A stretch of DNA of 7,183 bases from RZYY01 sp036794825 (GCA_036794825.1 DAIRGA010000062.1:1-7183); one strand, 5' to 3'. Numbered from the stretch's first letter, positions 1 to 5,150 are shown. Numbers and translations are program-made. The notes: generated by a model not told the origin, from the sequence alone.

Positions 1-55
1 ACCCTTGAAAACCTTTTCATTCTGAGCGAAGCGAGAAATCTCATAGTTTTTGTCG
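1..55. repeat. 55-bp direct repeat, left copy
   Basis: These 55 bases recur without a mismatch at 507-561. The repeat contains the core GAGCGAAGCGAGAAATCTC (24-42), a partly self-complementary motif. Because it begins at base 1, the true left border may lie outside the window. Identity stops right after base 55 (t here, g at 562). It could be the end of a mobile or amplified unit, or a dispersed repeat that occurs twice by chance nearby. Confidence 0.9.
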
Positions 56-136
56 TTTAGAAGTGTAAATAAATAAAAGGAAATCAATTTTGCTGCTTCG
101 TACCTGGTAATCAATACTGGTGGAAGAATCGGCCTT

Positions 137-309
137 AAATTCTTTTCGCAGCAAAACAAGGCAAAAAACCGCAGCGGAGGCCTTTCGAGCGATCCGGAAG
201 GCAAGGCACATTAACCACTGAACGAGCTTAACCTCTGCAATCAGTTGTGCCTTGCCGGCTTGGATCGCGCAAGAGGTTTGTTGCCGTAGCTTTTGCGCGG
301 AAAGAATTT
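137..309. repeat. long imperfect palindrome (arms about 64-74 nt)
   Basis: Arm 137-210 matches the reverse complement of 246-309 over its full length, with about 12 extra bases in the left arm near 171-182. Matching blocks include AAATTCTTT at the outer end, GCGATCC in the middle and GGCAAGGCACA next to the loop. The loop 211-245 is about 35 nt and carries two copies of TTAACC. A transcript from either strand could fold into a long stem. Two copies of an element in head-to-head order would look the same. Confidence 0.8.
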
Positions 310-330
310 TCAGACTTGTTTTTTTCTTTG

Positions 331-364
331 TTACTTTCTTTTGTAACAAGACAAAAGAAAGTAA
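331..364. repeat. perfect 14-bp stem-loop
   Basis: TTACTTTCTTTTGT (331-344) pairs perfectly with ACAAAAGAAAGTAA (351-364) around a 6-nt loop. It sits within the 506-bp unit. No T-tract follows on either strand to make it a clear intrinsic terminator, although the stem itself is A/T-rich and a run of T lies on its left side (319-326). Confidence 0.85.
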
Positions 365-380
365 ATAAACCACTATTGAC

Positions 381-434
381 CGACAAAACTTAAAAAGGGT
401 AGAAAAATATGGAAGGGATTCCTCACTTCGTTTA
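381..434. repeat. degenerate reversed copy of the 55-bp repeat
   Basis: On the minus strand this segment reads CTAAACGAAGTGAGGAATCC and later AGTTTTGTCG. These correspond to the GAGCGAAGCGAGAAATCTC core and the TTTTTGTCG end of the 55-bp repeat, with about 20 extra bases between them. The match is imperfect, so shared ancestry is an inference. Confidence 0.5.
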
Positions 435-506
435 GCATACCAGCCAGTTAGCTGTTTATGGAGGGTATGGGCGGCGGCTCCCCCGTCTACCCCATACGCT
501 GCCAAA

Positions 507-561
507 ACCCTTGAAAACCTTTTCATTCTGAGCGAAGCGAGAAATCTCATAGTTTTTGTCG
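507..561. repeat. 55-bp direct repeat, right copy
   Basis: This is an exact copy of bases 1-55, giving a period of 506 bp. It is preceded by unique sequence (gccaaa) and followed by gtaattag, so both borders of this copy can be located except for upstream similarity hidden by the window edge. The core GAGCGAAGCG lies at 530-539. Confidence 0.9.
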
Positions 562-1115
562 GTAATTAGTTGAATTTTTCATACTTAAATAGATACTCAA
601 CCGCTACAAAGAGCAGGACGGCCATTTCTCATCCCTCACCTGATCAAACCCGAACTATCCTTTCCATCATGTCAAAGTTTTGTTTTAAGTACCCACAAAA
701 ATAATATCAATCTCCACAAATCTCCCCCTCATCCGGATCAAAGCACACCAATCATTAAAAAAATTGTCTTTGCAGATGGGAATAATGCCGCGTGCAATTA
801 AAAAAATGGTCCTGCTCCGGCAAATAATTACCTGTGCTGCGAAGAAAATGCCTTTTCACTTGATCACATTGACTCGTTTCGGGAAAACAATGACCTTGCA
901 CGATGCCGCTTGCACTGTTTCCGTCACTATAATGACAATGCCCAACGAAAAATCAATACTGTACGACCTCATATAACGCTTTATTAACAAGTATTTAGAT
1001 GCACCACGGACTGTATTGTAGCGGTTATCTCTCTTTTAAGTATGAAGAGCAAAGTTACAAGTCATGACAAAAGAAACTGCTCACTTCCACTAAAATCAAT
1101 TTTTAACTAAAACAA
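562..1115. other. non-coding stretch without recognised gene
   Basis: No reading frame here is convincing. One frame is open on the plus strand at 764-976, starting at TTG, but it lacks similarity to anything I know. A second frame (802-987) is open without any start. No T-tract hairpin or clean TAnnTTTG box is visible in front of the gene at 1116. A weak 5-bp stem CTCTT/AAGAG lies near 1032-1050. The stretch may hold a decayed gene. Confidence 0.5.
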
Positions 1116-2048
1116 ATGCAAATCATGAAAAGATTAGTTTTTGTAACGCACAAGTTTAAAGCAATCCAACGCGTGTTGGAGGTTAATCAGACTGCATTCG
1201 AAGGAAAAGCCCAGGCTTTGGAGGTACGTCAGAATTTTGCAGACATCGCCGCTGAGATGTCTTCCCTGATCACCGATCTCACCGTCCCCCTTACGTCGGT
1301 ATATTATACCCGCAAAACCAACAGGAAAGAACTTATTGCTGCACTTGGACATATGCTGCAGATAGGATTGATGTTTGCCAGCAGGGAGGGCGATCAGGTA
1401 TTGCTCAACACCCTCAGGGACTTCAAACGGCGGTACGTATCCGTATCAACCAACGAAGTGATTCAGTTTTCGTATTACTTCATCGGAAAGATCAACGAAA
1501 AACTCGAAAAAGCAGCCGAAGTGGGTATATCTGCAGAAGCTGTGCAGGCGTTCCAGAACAAAACCGATGCCTATCAGGATTCCGTGGTTGCCGTCTCCGA
1601 TATATTGGCCGACCGTCAGTCGCGGCGCATCAAAGTCAACGAACTCATACAGCAGGGAACCAAAATTCTCCTGAACGATATCGACAGATTTGTCTCCTAC
1701 AACGCCACCAATTTTCCTGAACTCAACTTTGCCTACAACAGAGTGAGGTGGAGCAGGCATCGTAGGTCCTCGGCACAAACCCTTCCGGCTGAATCCGACA
1801 TCTCTGGTGCTGTAACCGACAGCAGCACCGGCCTTCCTGTCGCAGGAGCAACCCTCAACCTCATCGAGCATGCCCATGCAATAACCTCCGACAATGATGG
1901 ATACTATATCTTCGACGATCTCGAAGAAGGCGAATATACCGTAACCTGTCATGCAACCGGATATCAGGTCCCTGATCCTTTCGTACTATCGCTCTCCGCA
2001 AACGAAAGTGTGATTCACAACTTCGCCCTGAAGCCAGCCGGCGCATAG
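1116..2048 (+). CDS. helical protein with C-terminal carboxypeptidase-regulatory-like domain
   Basis: The protein has 310 residues. Residues 1 to about 210 look almost wholly alpha-helical, rich in Leu, Val, Glu, Lys and Gln, and contain no membrane segment; I do not recognise this part. Residues about 227-307 match the CarboxypepD_reg beta-sandwich. The markers are the SGAVTDSSTGLPVAGATL start, then TSDNDGYYIFDDLEEGEYTV, then GYQVPDPF. This domain is known as an appendage of Bacteroidota secreted and TonB-dependent proteins, where it is structural rather than catalytic. No signal peptide is visible, so a cytoplasmic place is the simplest reading, which is unusual for the domain. The start could be ATG 1116 or ATG 1125 (MKRLVFVTHK); A-rich sequence precedes both and no Shine-Dalgarno sequence decides. 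It stands alone and ends in a terminator at 2081-2112. Its function is unknown. Confidence 0.85.
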   Translation: MQIMKRLVFVTHKFKAIQRVLEVNQTAFEGKAQALEVRQNFADIAAEMSSLITDLTVPLTSVYYTRKTNRKELIAALGHMLQIGLMFASREGDQVLLNTLRDFKRRYVSVSTNEVIQFSYYFIGKINEKLEKAAEVGISAEAVQAFQNKTDAYQDSVVAVSDILADRQSRRIKVNELIQQGTKILLNDIDRFVSYNATNFPELNFAYNRVRWSRHRRSSAQTLPAESDISGAVTDSSTGLPVAGATLNLIEHAHAITSDNDGYYIFDDLEEGEYTVTCHATGYQVPDPFVLSLSANESVIHNFALKPAGA

Positions 2049-2080
2049 GAATTCCTCTCCAAAGTACCCAACTGCAAAGC

Positions 2081-2112
2081 GCGGCATTTATCCTTAAGTG
2101 CCGCATTTTTTT
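2081..2112 (+). terminator. intrinsic terminator of the 1116-2048 gene
   Basis: The stem GCGGCATTT (2081-2089) pairs with AAGTGCCGC (2096-2104) over 9 bp with one U-G wobble and a 6-nt loop. It is followed by A and seven T residues (2106-2112). It lies 32 nt after the stop codon, in the right orientation to end that transcript. Confidence 0.85.
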
Positions 2113-2473
2113 CCCATTTCTGAGCATTTCATCTTCTCTTACAGCATAGGGTTACAGCATCCTGTTCATCATCACCAGTGGCCGGCAAAATTGTTAATCC
2201 TGCCGCTTTGCAGGTCAAAATCTGCATGGAATTTTTTGAATGATCGATTTTGATTACTCTGTAACACTTGATTCGCTATACGCAATTCGCCTCAGAGTAA
2301 GAAGTATGATGATAAAAAGTGACTTACAACAGTACATCAACTGGTAGTAGCTTTGCCAGACAACTGCTTCAGCCATTTCGATTGATCTCAGCCGGACAAT
2401 ATTGATCCCAAATACCCCTTTCCCAAATACCATACATATACAATGATCTAAAATTGCATGCTAAGGCTTTGAA
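2113..2473. other. non-coding spacer with minor short repeats
   Basis: I see no gene. Small structures only: TTACAGCAT occurs twice 13 bp apart (2139-2147, 2152-2160), and TTACTCTG (2254-2261) is inverted at 2293-2300 around a 31-nt loop. Neither is strong enough to assign a role. Confidence 0.5.
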
Positions 2474-2756
2474 GAAACACCCGGATCAACCCTCGATAGA
2501 AACTACAACTGCGGTGCAACAGGTTGCTTCGGCACTCAGCGCCGGCAATCTACTCTGCTCACCGGAATCAAACTTTCGGCGCTCATTACCTCCCTGCCTG
2601 ACCCTCAGTGGCAGGGCAAACCCTTGCTCCGCATGATCTTCATTATGCTCCCTTCGATTAAACGCACTTATCCACCACTCGTCTCGCAGCACAGCCACAA
2701 TAATACACTCCTCCAAAGTCCCGCTTTTACGCCTCCCTCCGAAGTCAGGCTCTGCG
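2474..2756. repeat. dispersed repeat, copy A
   Basis: Copy A aligns with 3748-4006 over almost its full length. Shared exact blocks include GCAAACCCTTGCTCCG (2616-2631 and 3865-3880), CACCACTCGTCTC and ACGCCTCCCTCCG. The two copies have diverged by many substitutions and a few indels. In the best-aligned 120 bp, where no gaps are needed, stop codons occur at the same place, which argues against a coding role. Copy A is longer because it contains an extra segment around 2560-2610. It lies about 200 bp in front of the antitoxin/yoeB module. Confidence 0.75.
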
Positions 2757-2816
2757 AGCGAAGCGAAGCAGCCTCACGCCACTCCTTACACAGCCCCTCC
2801 GAAGCCTGATTCTGCG
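2737..2816. repeat. repeat tail shared with 5070-5150
   Basis: A 30-bp block at 2748-2777 is identical to 5083-5112, and the flanking bases align over about 80 bp. The section is built from a short degenerate motif, roughly CCTCCGAAGCCTGGCTCTGCG. The motif recurs at 2738, 2798, 2823, 3986, 5072 and 5132. It contains the GAGCGAAGCG core (2756-2765). Confidence 0.75.
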
Positions 2817-2842
2817 TCTCCCTCCGAAGCTTGGGTCTGCGA

Positions 2843-2858
2843 TCCGCCAGCTGGCGGA
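2843..2858. repeat. 16-bp perfect palindrome
   Basis: TCCGCCAGCTGGCGGA reads the same on both strands. It stands at the end of repeat copy A's tail, about 60-75 bp upstream of the -7 box of the antitoxin/yoeB module. It could be a protein-binding site or a REP-like hairpin. No T-tract follows. Confidence 0.75.
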
Positions 2859-2916
2859 GAAGCAGCCCCACACATCCTAACAGAGCACTTTTCACCTATC
2901 ATGGCAAAAAAAACAT

Positions 2917-2924
2917 TATTTTTG
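2917..2924 (+). promoter_or_regulatory. -7 box of the antitoxin/yoeB module
   Basis: TATTTTTG fits the Bacteroidota -7 consensus TAnnTTTG and lies 25 nt upstream of ATG 2950. The -33 TTTG partner is weak here (only a CTTTT near 2888-2892). Toxin-antitoxin operons are usually repressed by their own antitoxin, but I see no clear operator palindrome overlapping the box. Confidence 0.5.
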
Positions 2925-2949
2925 TGCCGATTTAATACCTTTTAAGTTT

Positions 2950-3187
2950 ATGGAAGCAATTTTCAGATTAAACGTCAATCAGATTGATCGCAGTTTTATA
3001 GATTCCTTAAAAAAAAATGTTCAGGGAAAAGGAAGTGATTATCAGAATAAGTAGCTCAGAAGATGAAACCGATTACTTAAGTTCAAATATAGCTAACGAA
3101 AAGCACATACTTGATAATATGGTTGCCGAACCGTCAATACGTTTTACAGCGAAGGAGTTCGAAAAATATGTCGCTCAAAACTATTAG
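2950..3187 (+). pseudogene. antitoxin partner of YoeB, frameshifted in a run of nine A
   Basis: ATG 2950 opens a frame beginning MEAIFRLNVNQIDRSF that stops early at TAG 3052 after 34 codons. Moving one base forward at the run of nine A (3009-3017) gives a continuous continuation from MFREKEVIIRISSSEDETDY to a TAG at 3185. Together they form a protein of 78 residues, the usual size for a small antitoxin. Removing one A restores one frame through the whole gene. It ends 6 nt before the toxin start, the normal order for such operons. I recognise it as a Bacteroidota YoeB-linked antitoxin by pattern and position, not with family certainty. It could be inactive, rescued by transcript slippage on the A run, restarted at ATG 3017, or wrong because of a sequencing error. 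Confidence 0.7.
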
Positions 3188-3193
3188 TCATAA

Positions 3194-3453
3194 ATGAGAG
3201 ACATTGTATTCAAAGGCACTGCCTTCGATGACTTAACGATTTGTCTCAGACTGATAAACAAACTTTCAAAAAGTTAGTAAAGCTAATTGAAGAAACGAGG
3301 CGCAGTCCATTTACCGGAACCGGTAAACCAGAATCCCTGAAGCATCAATTCAAAAATTGCTGGTCGAGAAGAATCAACGATCAACACCGGCTTGTTTATA
3401 GGGTCACCAATGAATCCATTGAGATTGTTGCATGCAAATTTCATTACAAATAA
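3194..3453 (+). pseudogene. yoeB: YoeB-family mRNA interferase, one-base deletion near codon 16
   Basis: YoeB toxins are ribosome-dependent endoribonucleases that cut mRNA and are held in check by a partner antitoxin. From ATG 3194 the frame reads MRDIVFKGTAFDDLTIC and then goes wrong. The matching continuation SQTDKQTFKKLVKLIEETRR lies one frame over, to a TAA at 3451-3453. Putting one G back at about 3243 (TTTGTCTC to TTTGGTCTC) makes WSQTDK, the conserved start of helix 1, and a protein of 86 residues (E. coli YoeB has 84). The catalytic Glu in GKPESLKH, the Arg in SRRI, and the terminal His and Tyr of CKFHYK are all present. The break is not in a homopolymer, so it looks like true loss. 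An active fragment is unlikely because the N-terminal strand is missing from the remaining frame. Confidence 0.85.
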
Positions 3454-3505
3454 TAAAGTTGTTAAAACCTTCCTCATTGCTATTTGCCTGAAACCTACTT
3501 TTAGC

Positions 3506-3736
3506 CTCAAATACACCCGGGAGCAGGAAGAAAACTACGGCCTCACCTTCAACTACACCTTGAGCGAACAAGATCAAAAGCGCGCTATCGCCAAAGGCTT
3601 GGAACTCCTCACCACCCCCGGTATCAAAAAAAAGTGGCAGCAAAAAAGAGCCCAGATACTCGGCGAGAAGATAGATGTCACTGAGTGGCTGGTTGTCTTT
3701 GTAGAAGAGTTTTACAATAAAGGACGTCCGGGATAA
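3506..3736 (+). pseudogene. 3' fragment of an unrelated gene fused after yoeB
   Basis: A frame running into this region from 3392 overlaps the end of yoeB. Only its last part, from about residue 39 (LKYTREQEENYGLTF) to the TAA at 3734, looks like real protein. It gives about 76 residues with LSEQDQKRAIAKGLELL, KKKWQQKRAQIL and EKIDVTEWLVVFVEEF. This helical tail reminds me of the C-terminal end of Bacteroidota glycosyltransferase-like proteins such as DUF354, but that is a weak memory-based match. The fragment has no start or promoter of its own and is joined directly to the yoeB end, so a rearrangement or recombination truncated the parent gene. It is probably not expressed as a useful product. 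Confidence 0.45.
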
Positions 3737-3747
3737 AAGAGACCATT

Positions 3748-4006
3748 AAGCACCCTGGTCAATCTCCGCCAGAAAGTACATTTGCGGTGCATGAGGTTGC
3801 ATCGGCAATGAGCGCTAATAAAGTATCAGAATAAATGCAGCCTTCTTCCTGCGCTCATTGCCTCGCAAACCCTTGCTCCGTTTAGTCTTCAACATGCTCT
3901 CTCCGATTAAGCGCCCTTTTTCACCACTCGTCTCCCACTAAAAACCACATTAATACAGTCCCCCAAAGTCACGTTTTCACGCCTCCCTCCGTAGACTGGA
4001 TCTGCG
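3748..4006. repeat. dispersed repeat, copy B
   Basis: This is the counterpart of copy A (2474-2756). Its start aligns as a translated KHP..Q pattern shared by both copies (A: KHPDQPSIETTTAVQQVASA, B: KHPGQSPPESTFAVHEVASA). However, frames break soon after and stops are shared, so I regard it as non-coding. It ends about 150 bp before the vapB-like gene. Downstream of it, GGTGTCG (4017-4023) is inverted at 4053-4059. Confidence 0.75.
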
Positions 4007-4122
4007 TTGCACGTAAGGTGTCGCAGTCAGGTAAGGATCGAAAAAGTTGCTTCGACACCATCGCCATTTGAATATCAAGCGAAACCCTTTACGATCCATG
4101 TAATAAGTAAGTTCAGCTTTTA

Positions 4123-4141
4123 ACAAAGTTATTATCTTTGT
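4123..4141 (+). promoter_or_regulatory. promoter -7 box within an inverted repeat, vapBC-like module
   Basis: TATCTTTG (4133-4140) fits TAnnTTTG and lies 15 nt before ATG 4156, predicting a very short leader. ACAAAG (4123-4128) and CTTTGT (4136-4141) form an inverted repeat with a 7-nt gap that includes the -7 box. That is where an autoregulating antitoxin would bind. The operator role is inferred. The -33 box is weak. Confidence 0.6.
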
Positions 4142-4155
4142 AAAAACTTTCGAAA

Positions 4156-4326
4156 ATGGTCACGACAATCAAAAAAGGCACAGAAAGGGATCAAATAAAG
4201 GCTATACTTGAGAAACTCAGGAAAAAGAGATTACTCAGCAAACGCGATTTAAGCAAATATTGCGGTGTATTATCGTTGAACGAAGACCCTTTGGAATTAC
4301 AAAAAAAGTGGAGAGATGAATGGTGA
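4156..4326 (+). CDS. small VapB-type antitoxin of a PIN toxin
   Basis: The product has 56 residues (MVTTIKKGTERDQIKAILEK to the WRDEW end). It is basic in the first half, with a conserved-looking KKGT motif followed by a helix. A second half, DLSKYCGVLSLNEDPLELQK, then closes with WRDEW. I know this layout from small Bacteroidota antitoxins encoded just before PIN-domain toxins; it would wrap the toxin and likely bind the operator at 4123-4141. It overlaps the vapC start by 11 nt, the typical coupling for such pairs. ATG 4156 is preceded by an A-rich stretch and follows the -7 box at a fitting distance. It is intact while its partner toxin is broken, so it may persist as an orphan antitoxin. 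Confidence 0.75.
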   Translation: MVTTIKKGTERDQIKAILEKLRKKRLLSKRDLSKYCGVLSLNEDPLELQKKWRDEW

Positions 4327-4859
4327 TCAGCTTTTTATTGATTCAAACATCATTCTTTATTACCTGAATGGTGACAAAACTCTTTTACCTGTATTAGAAG
4401 ATAAACAATTGTTTGTTTCATTTATCACAGAACTTGAGTTATTGAGTTTTAACCTGCATAACTCAAGTCCTTTTGCAAGATATTGATTTTATGCAGGTTA
4501 ATCCCGACTTAGAAAAGGTTAGGTTTTGGGAACGAAGTGAAGCAAAACCATAGCTTTTCTTAGTCGTTACTTCAACACAGATAATTCGATAGAGATTTGT
4601 GAATAAATGGGTTAAAAAAATTACAGAGCCTGAAACTAAATTGATAGAGGGCTTTCTGCAACATTGTACGATTATCGAAATGTCATCCGTGATCAAAGAA
4701 AATACAATCCTACTCCGCAGGAAATATGGATTAAAATTGCCTGATGCCATCATAGCAGCCTCTTCATTGTTTTTGAATGCGCCTCTTTTCACTGCTGATA
4801 AGGATATGGCCAATATCACCGAAATTGACCTGATTTATTATCAGTTTACTGACATTTAA
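4316..4859 (+). pseudogene. vapC: PIN-domain toxin (VapC type) split by a TTAA-flanked insertion
   Basis: PIN toxins are Mg-dependent RNases. The front part (ATG 4316 to codon 45) contains FIDSNIILYYLNGD, with the first catalytic Asp (residue 9), and FITELELLSF, with the second acid. It then runs into foreign sequence and stops at TGA 4484. The back part resumes at about 4616 with KKITEPETKLIEGFL, has the LKLPDAIIAASSLF motif with its Asp and FTADKDM with the last Asp, and ends at TAA 4857. Removing 4449-4611, which leaves one TTAA, joins the halves in one frame as LLSFKKITEPE and gives 126 residues, the usual length. All expected acidic residues survive. The rebuilt toxin looks sound, so loss is recent or reversible. 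A GTG at 4599 could start the back part alone, but it would lack half the active site. Confidence 0.85.
4449..4611. mobile_element. 163-bp MITE-like insertion in vapC, with TTAA duplication
   Basis: TTAA stands at both junctions (4449-4452 and 4612-4615). Including neighbouring bases, TTTTAACC (4447-4454) is inverted as GGTTAAAA (4610-4617). The segment carries two stem-loops. The first is TAACCTGCATAA (4450-4461) with TTATGCAGGTTA (4489-4500). The second has 23-bp arms at 4506-4528 and 4543-4565, 19 of 23 matching. The second loop has AACGAAGTGAAG, a variant of the dispersed GAGCGAAGCG core. It has no gene of its own. It would need a transposase from elsewhere; piggyBac-type and, as I recall, IS1380-type enzymes use TTAA targets. 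Confidence 0.7.
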
Positions 4860-4860
4860 G

Positions 4861-4891
4861 GGATAGATTTTTGTAAATTACAAAACTATCC
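4861..4891. repeat. hairpin directly after the vapC stop
   Basis: GGATAG plus TTTTGTAA (4861-4866, 4869-4876) pairs with TTACAAAA plus CTATCC (4878-4891), with a 2-nt bulge. It begins 1 nt after the stop codon and has no T-tract, so a weak terminator, an mRNA 3'-end stabiliser or an element scar are all possible. Confidence 0.7.
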
Positions 4892-4920
4892 GGGAGAAAT
4901 TGTTTTGCCATTCCATATGA

Positions 4921-4992
4921 AAAAGCAAAATAGACCTCATCAACGCCCTGAACCCCGACTGGCGTGACCATCACGACGACCTGACCGAATAG
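4921..4992 (+). pseudogene. C-terminal scrap of a GIY-YIG-type nuclease gene
   Basis: In the frame from 4921 the sequence reads KSKIDLINALNPDWRDHHDD, followed by LTE and a TAG at 4990-4992. The pattern of a basic residue, then DLIN, NP-W-D and an acidic end is what I know from the last residues of small GIY-YIG endonuclease proteins in Bacteroidota. Nothing of the GIY-YIG catalytic domain is present: a TGA at 4918 lies just upstream. At 23 codons this rests on motif memory and could be coincidence. If right, it is the remnant of another gene removed by rearrangement. Confidence 0.5.
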
Positions 4993-5069
4993 GCCGCTGC
5001 TCCCTCACCATCAGCCTTTAATCGTCCCGATCAGCGTATAGCTCTGCGAGGCACACCAGCAAAAAATGC

Positions 5070-5150
5070 CCCTCTGAAGCCTGGCTCTGCGAGCGAAGCG
5101 AAGCAGCCTCACCCCCCTCCCCATAACCCCCTCCTCAGCCTGGCTCTGCC
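5070..5150. repeat. dispersed repeat, partial copy C
   Basis: This aligns with 2737-2816, including 30 identical bases (5083-5112), and carries two of the degenerate CCTGGCTCTGC units. Only the tail part of the repeat is present here. It marks the right end of the second toxin-antitoxin block. Confidence 0.7.

Larger units (their letters stand above)
1..506. mobile_element. 506-bp palindrome-rich repeat unit, no transposase
   Basis: One period between the two 55-bp repeats contains nested inverted repeats: a long imperfect palindrome (137-309), a perfect 14-bp hairpin (331-364), a degenerate reversed copy of the 55-bp repeat (381-434), and a 7-bp stem GTATGGG/CCCATAC (465-471 with 491-497). 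A reading frame stays open on the minus strand across the whole unit. However, its start codon lies inside the repeat and it runs through both arms of the palindromes, so I do not call it a gene. The structure fits a non-autonomous repeat element or a fold-forming non-coding unit. I recognise no named family. Confidence 0.5.

Noticed and set aside
41..550. A 169-codon open frame on the minus strand through the 506-bp unit.
   Set aside because: Its start is in the direct repeat and it crosses both arms of the palindromes. The composition follows the repeats and not a protein family, so openness is probably accidental.
764..976. A 70-codon plus-strand frame starting at TTG, and a startless frame at 802-987.
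   Set aside because: No family pattern, no promoter or start context; two frames open over the same bases are more easily explained by chance.
2454..2636. A 60-codon frame starting in front of repeat copy A.
   Set aside because: The counterpart in copy B breaks after about 25 codons, and shared stops occur in the aligned part. It is repeat sequence.
2668..2895. Minus-strand frame rich in Arg, Leu and Ser.
   Set aside because: Made of the repeated CCTCCGAAG-type units read backwards. No protein family is recognisable.
2474..4006. Integron-like cassette array with attC sites.
   Set aside because: No attC core sites (GTTRRRY type) and no integrase. The repeats are about 260-280 bp and poorly conserved, so only the looser term repeat-bracketed is supported.
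2738..5150. CRISPR-like array from the recurring CTCTGCG motifs.
   Set aside because: Units are short and degenerate, spacing is irregular, and there are no cas genes.
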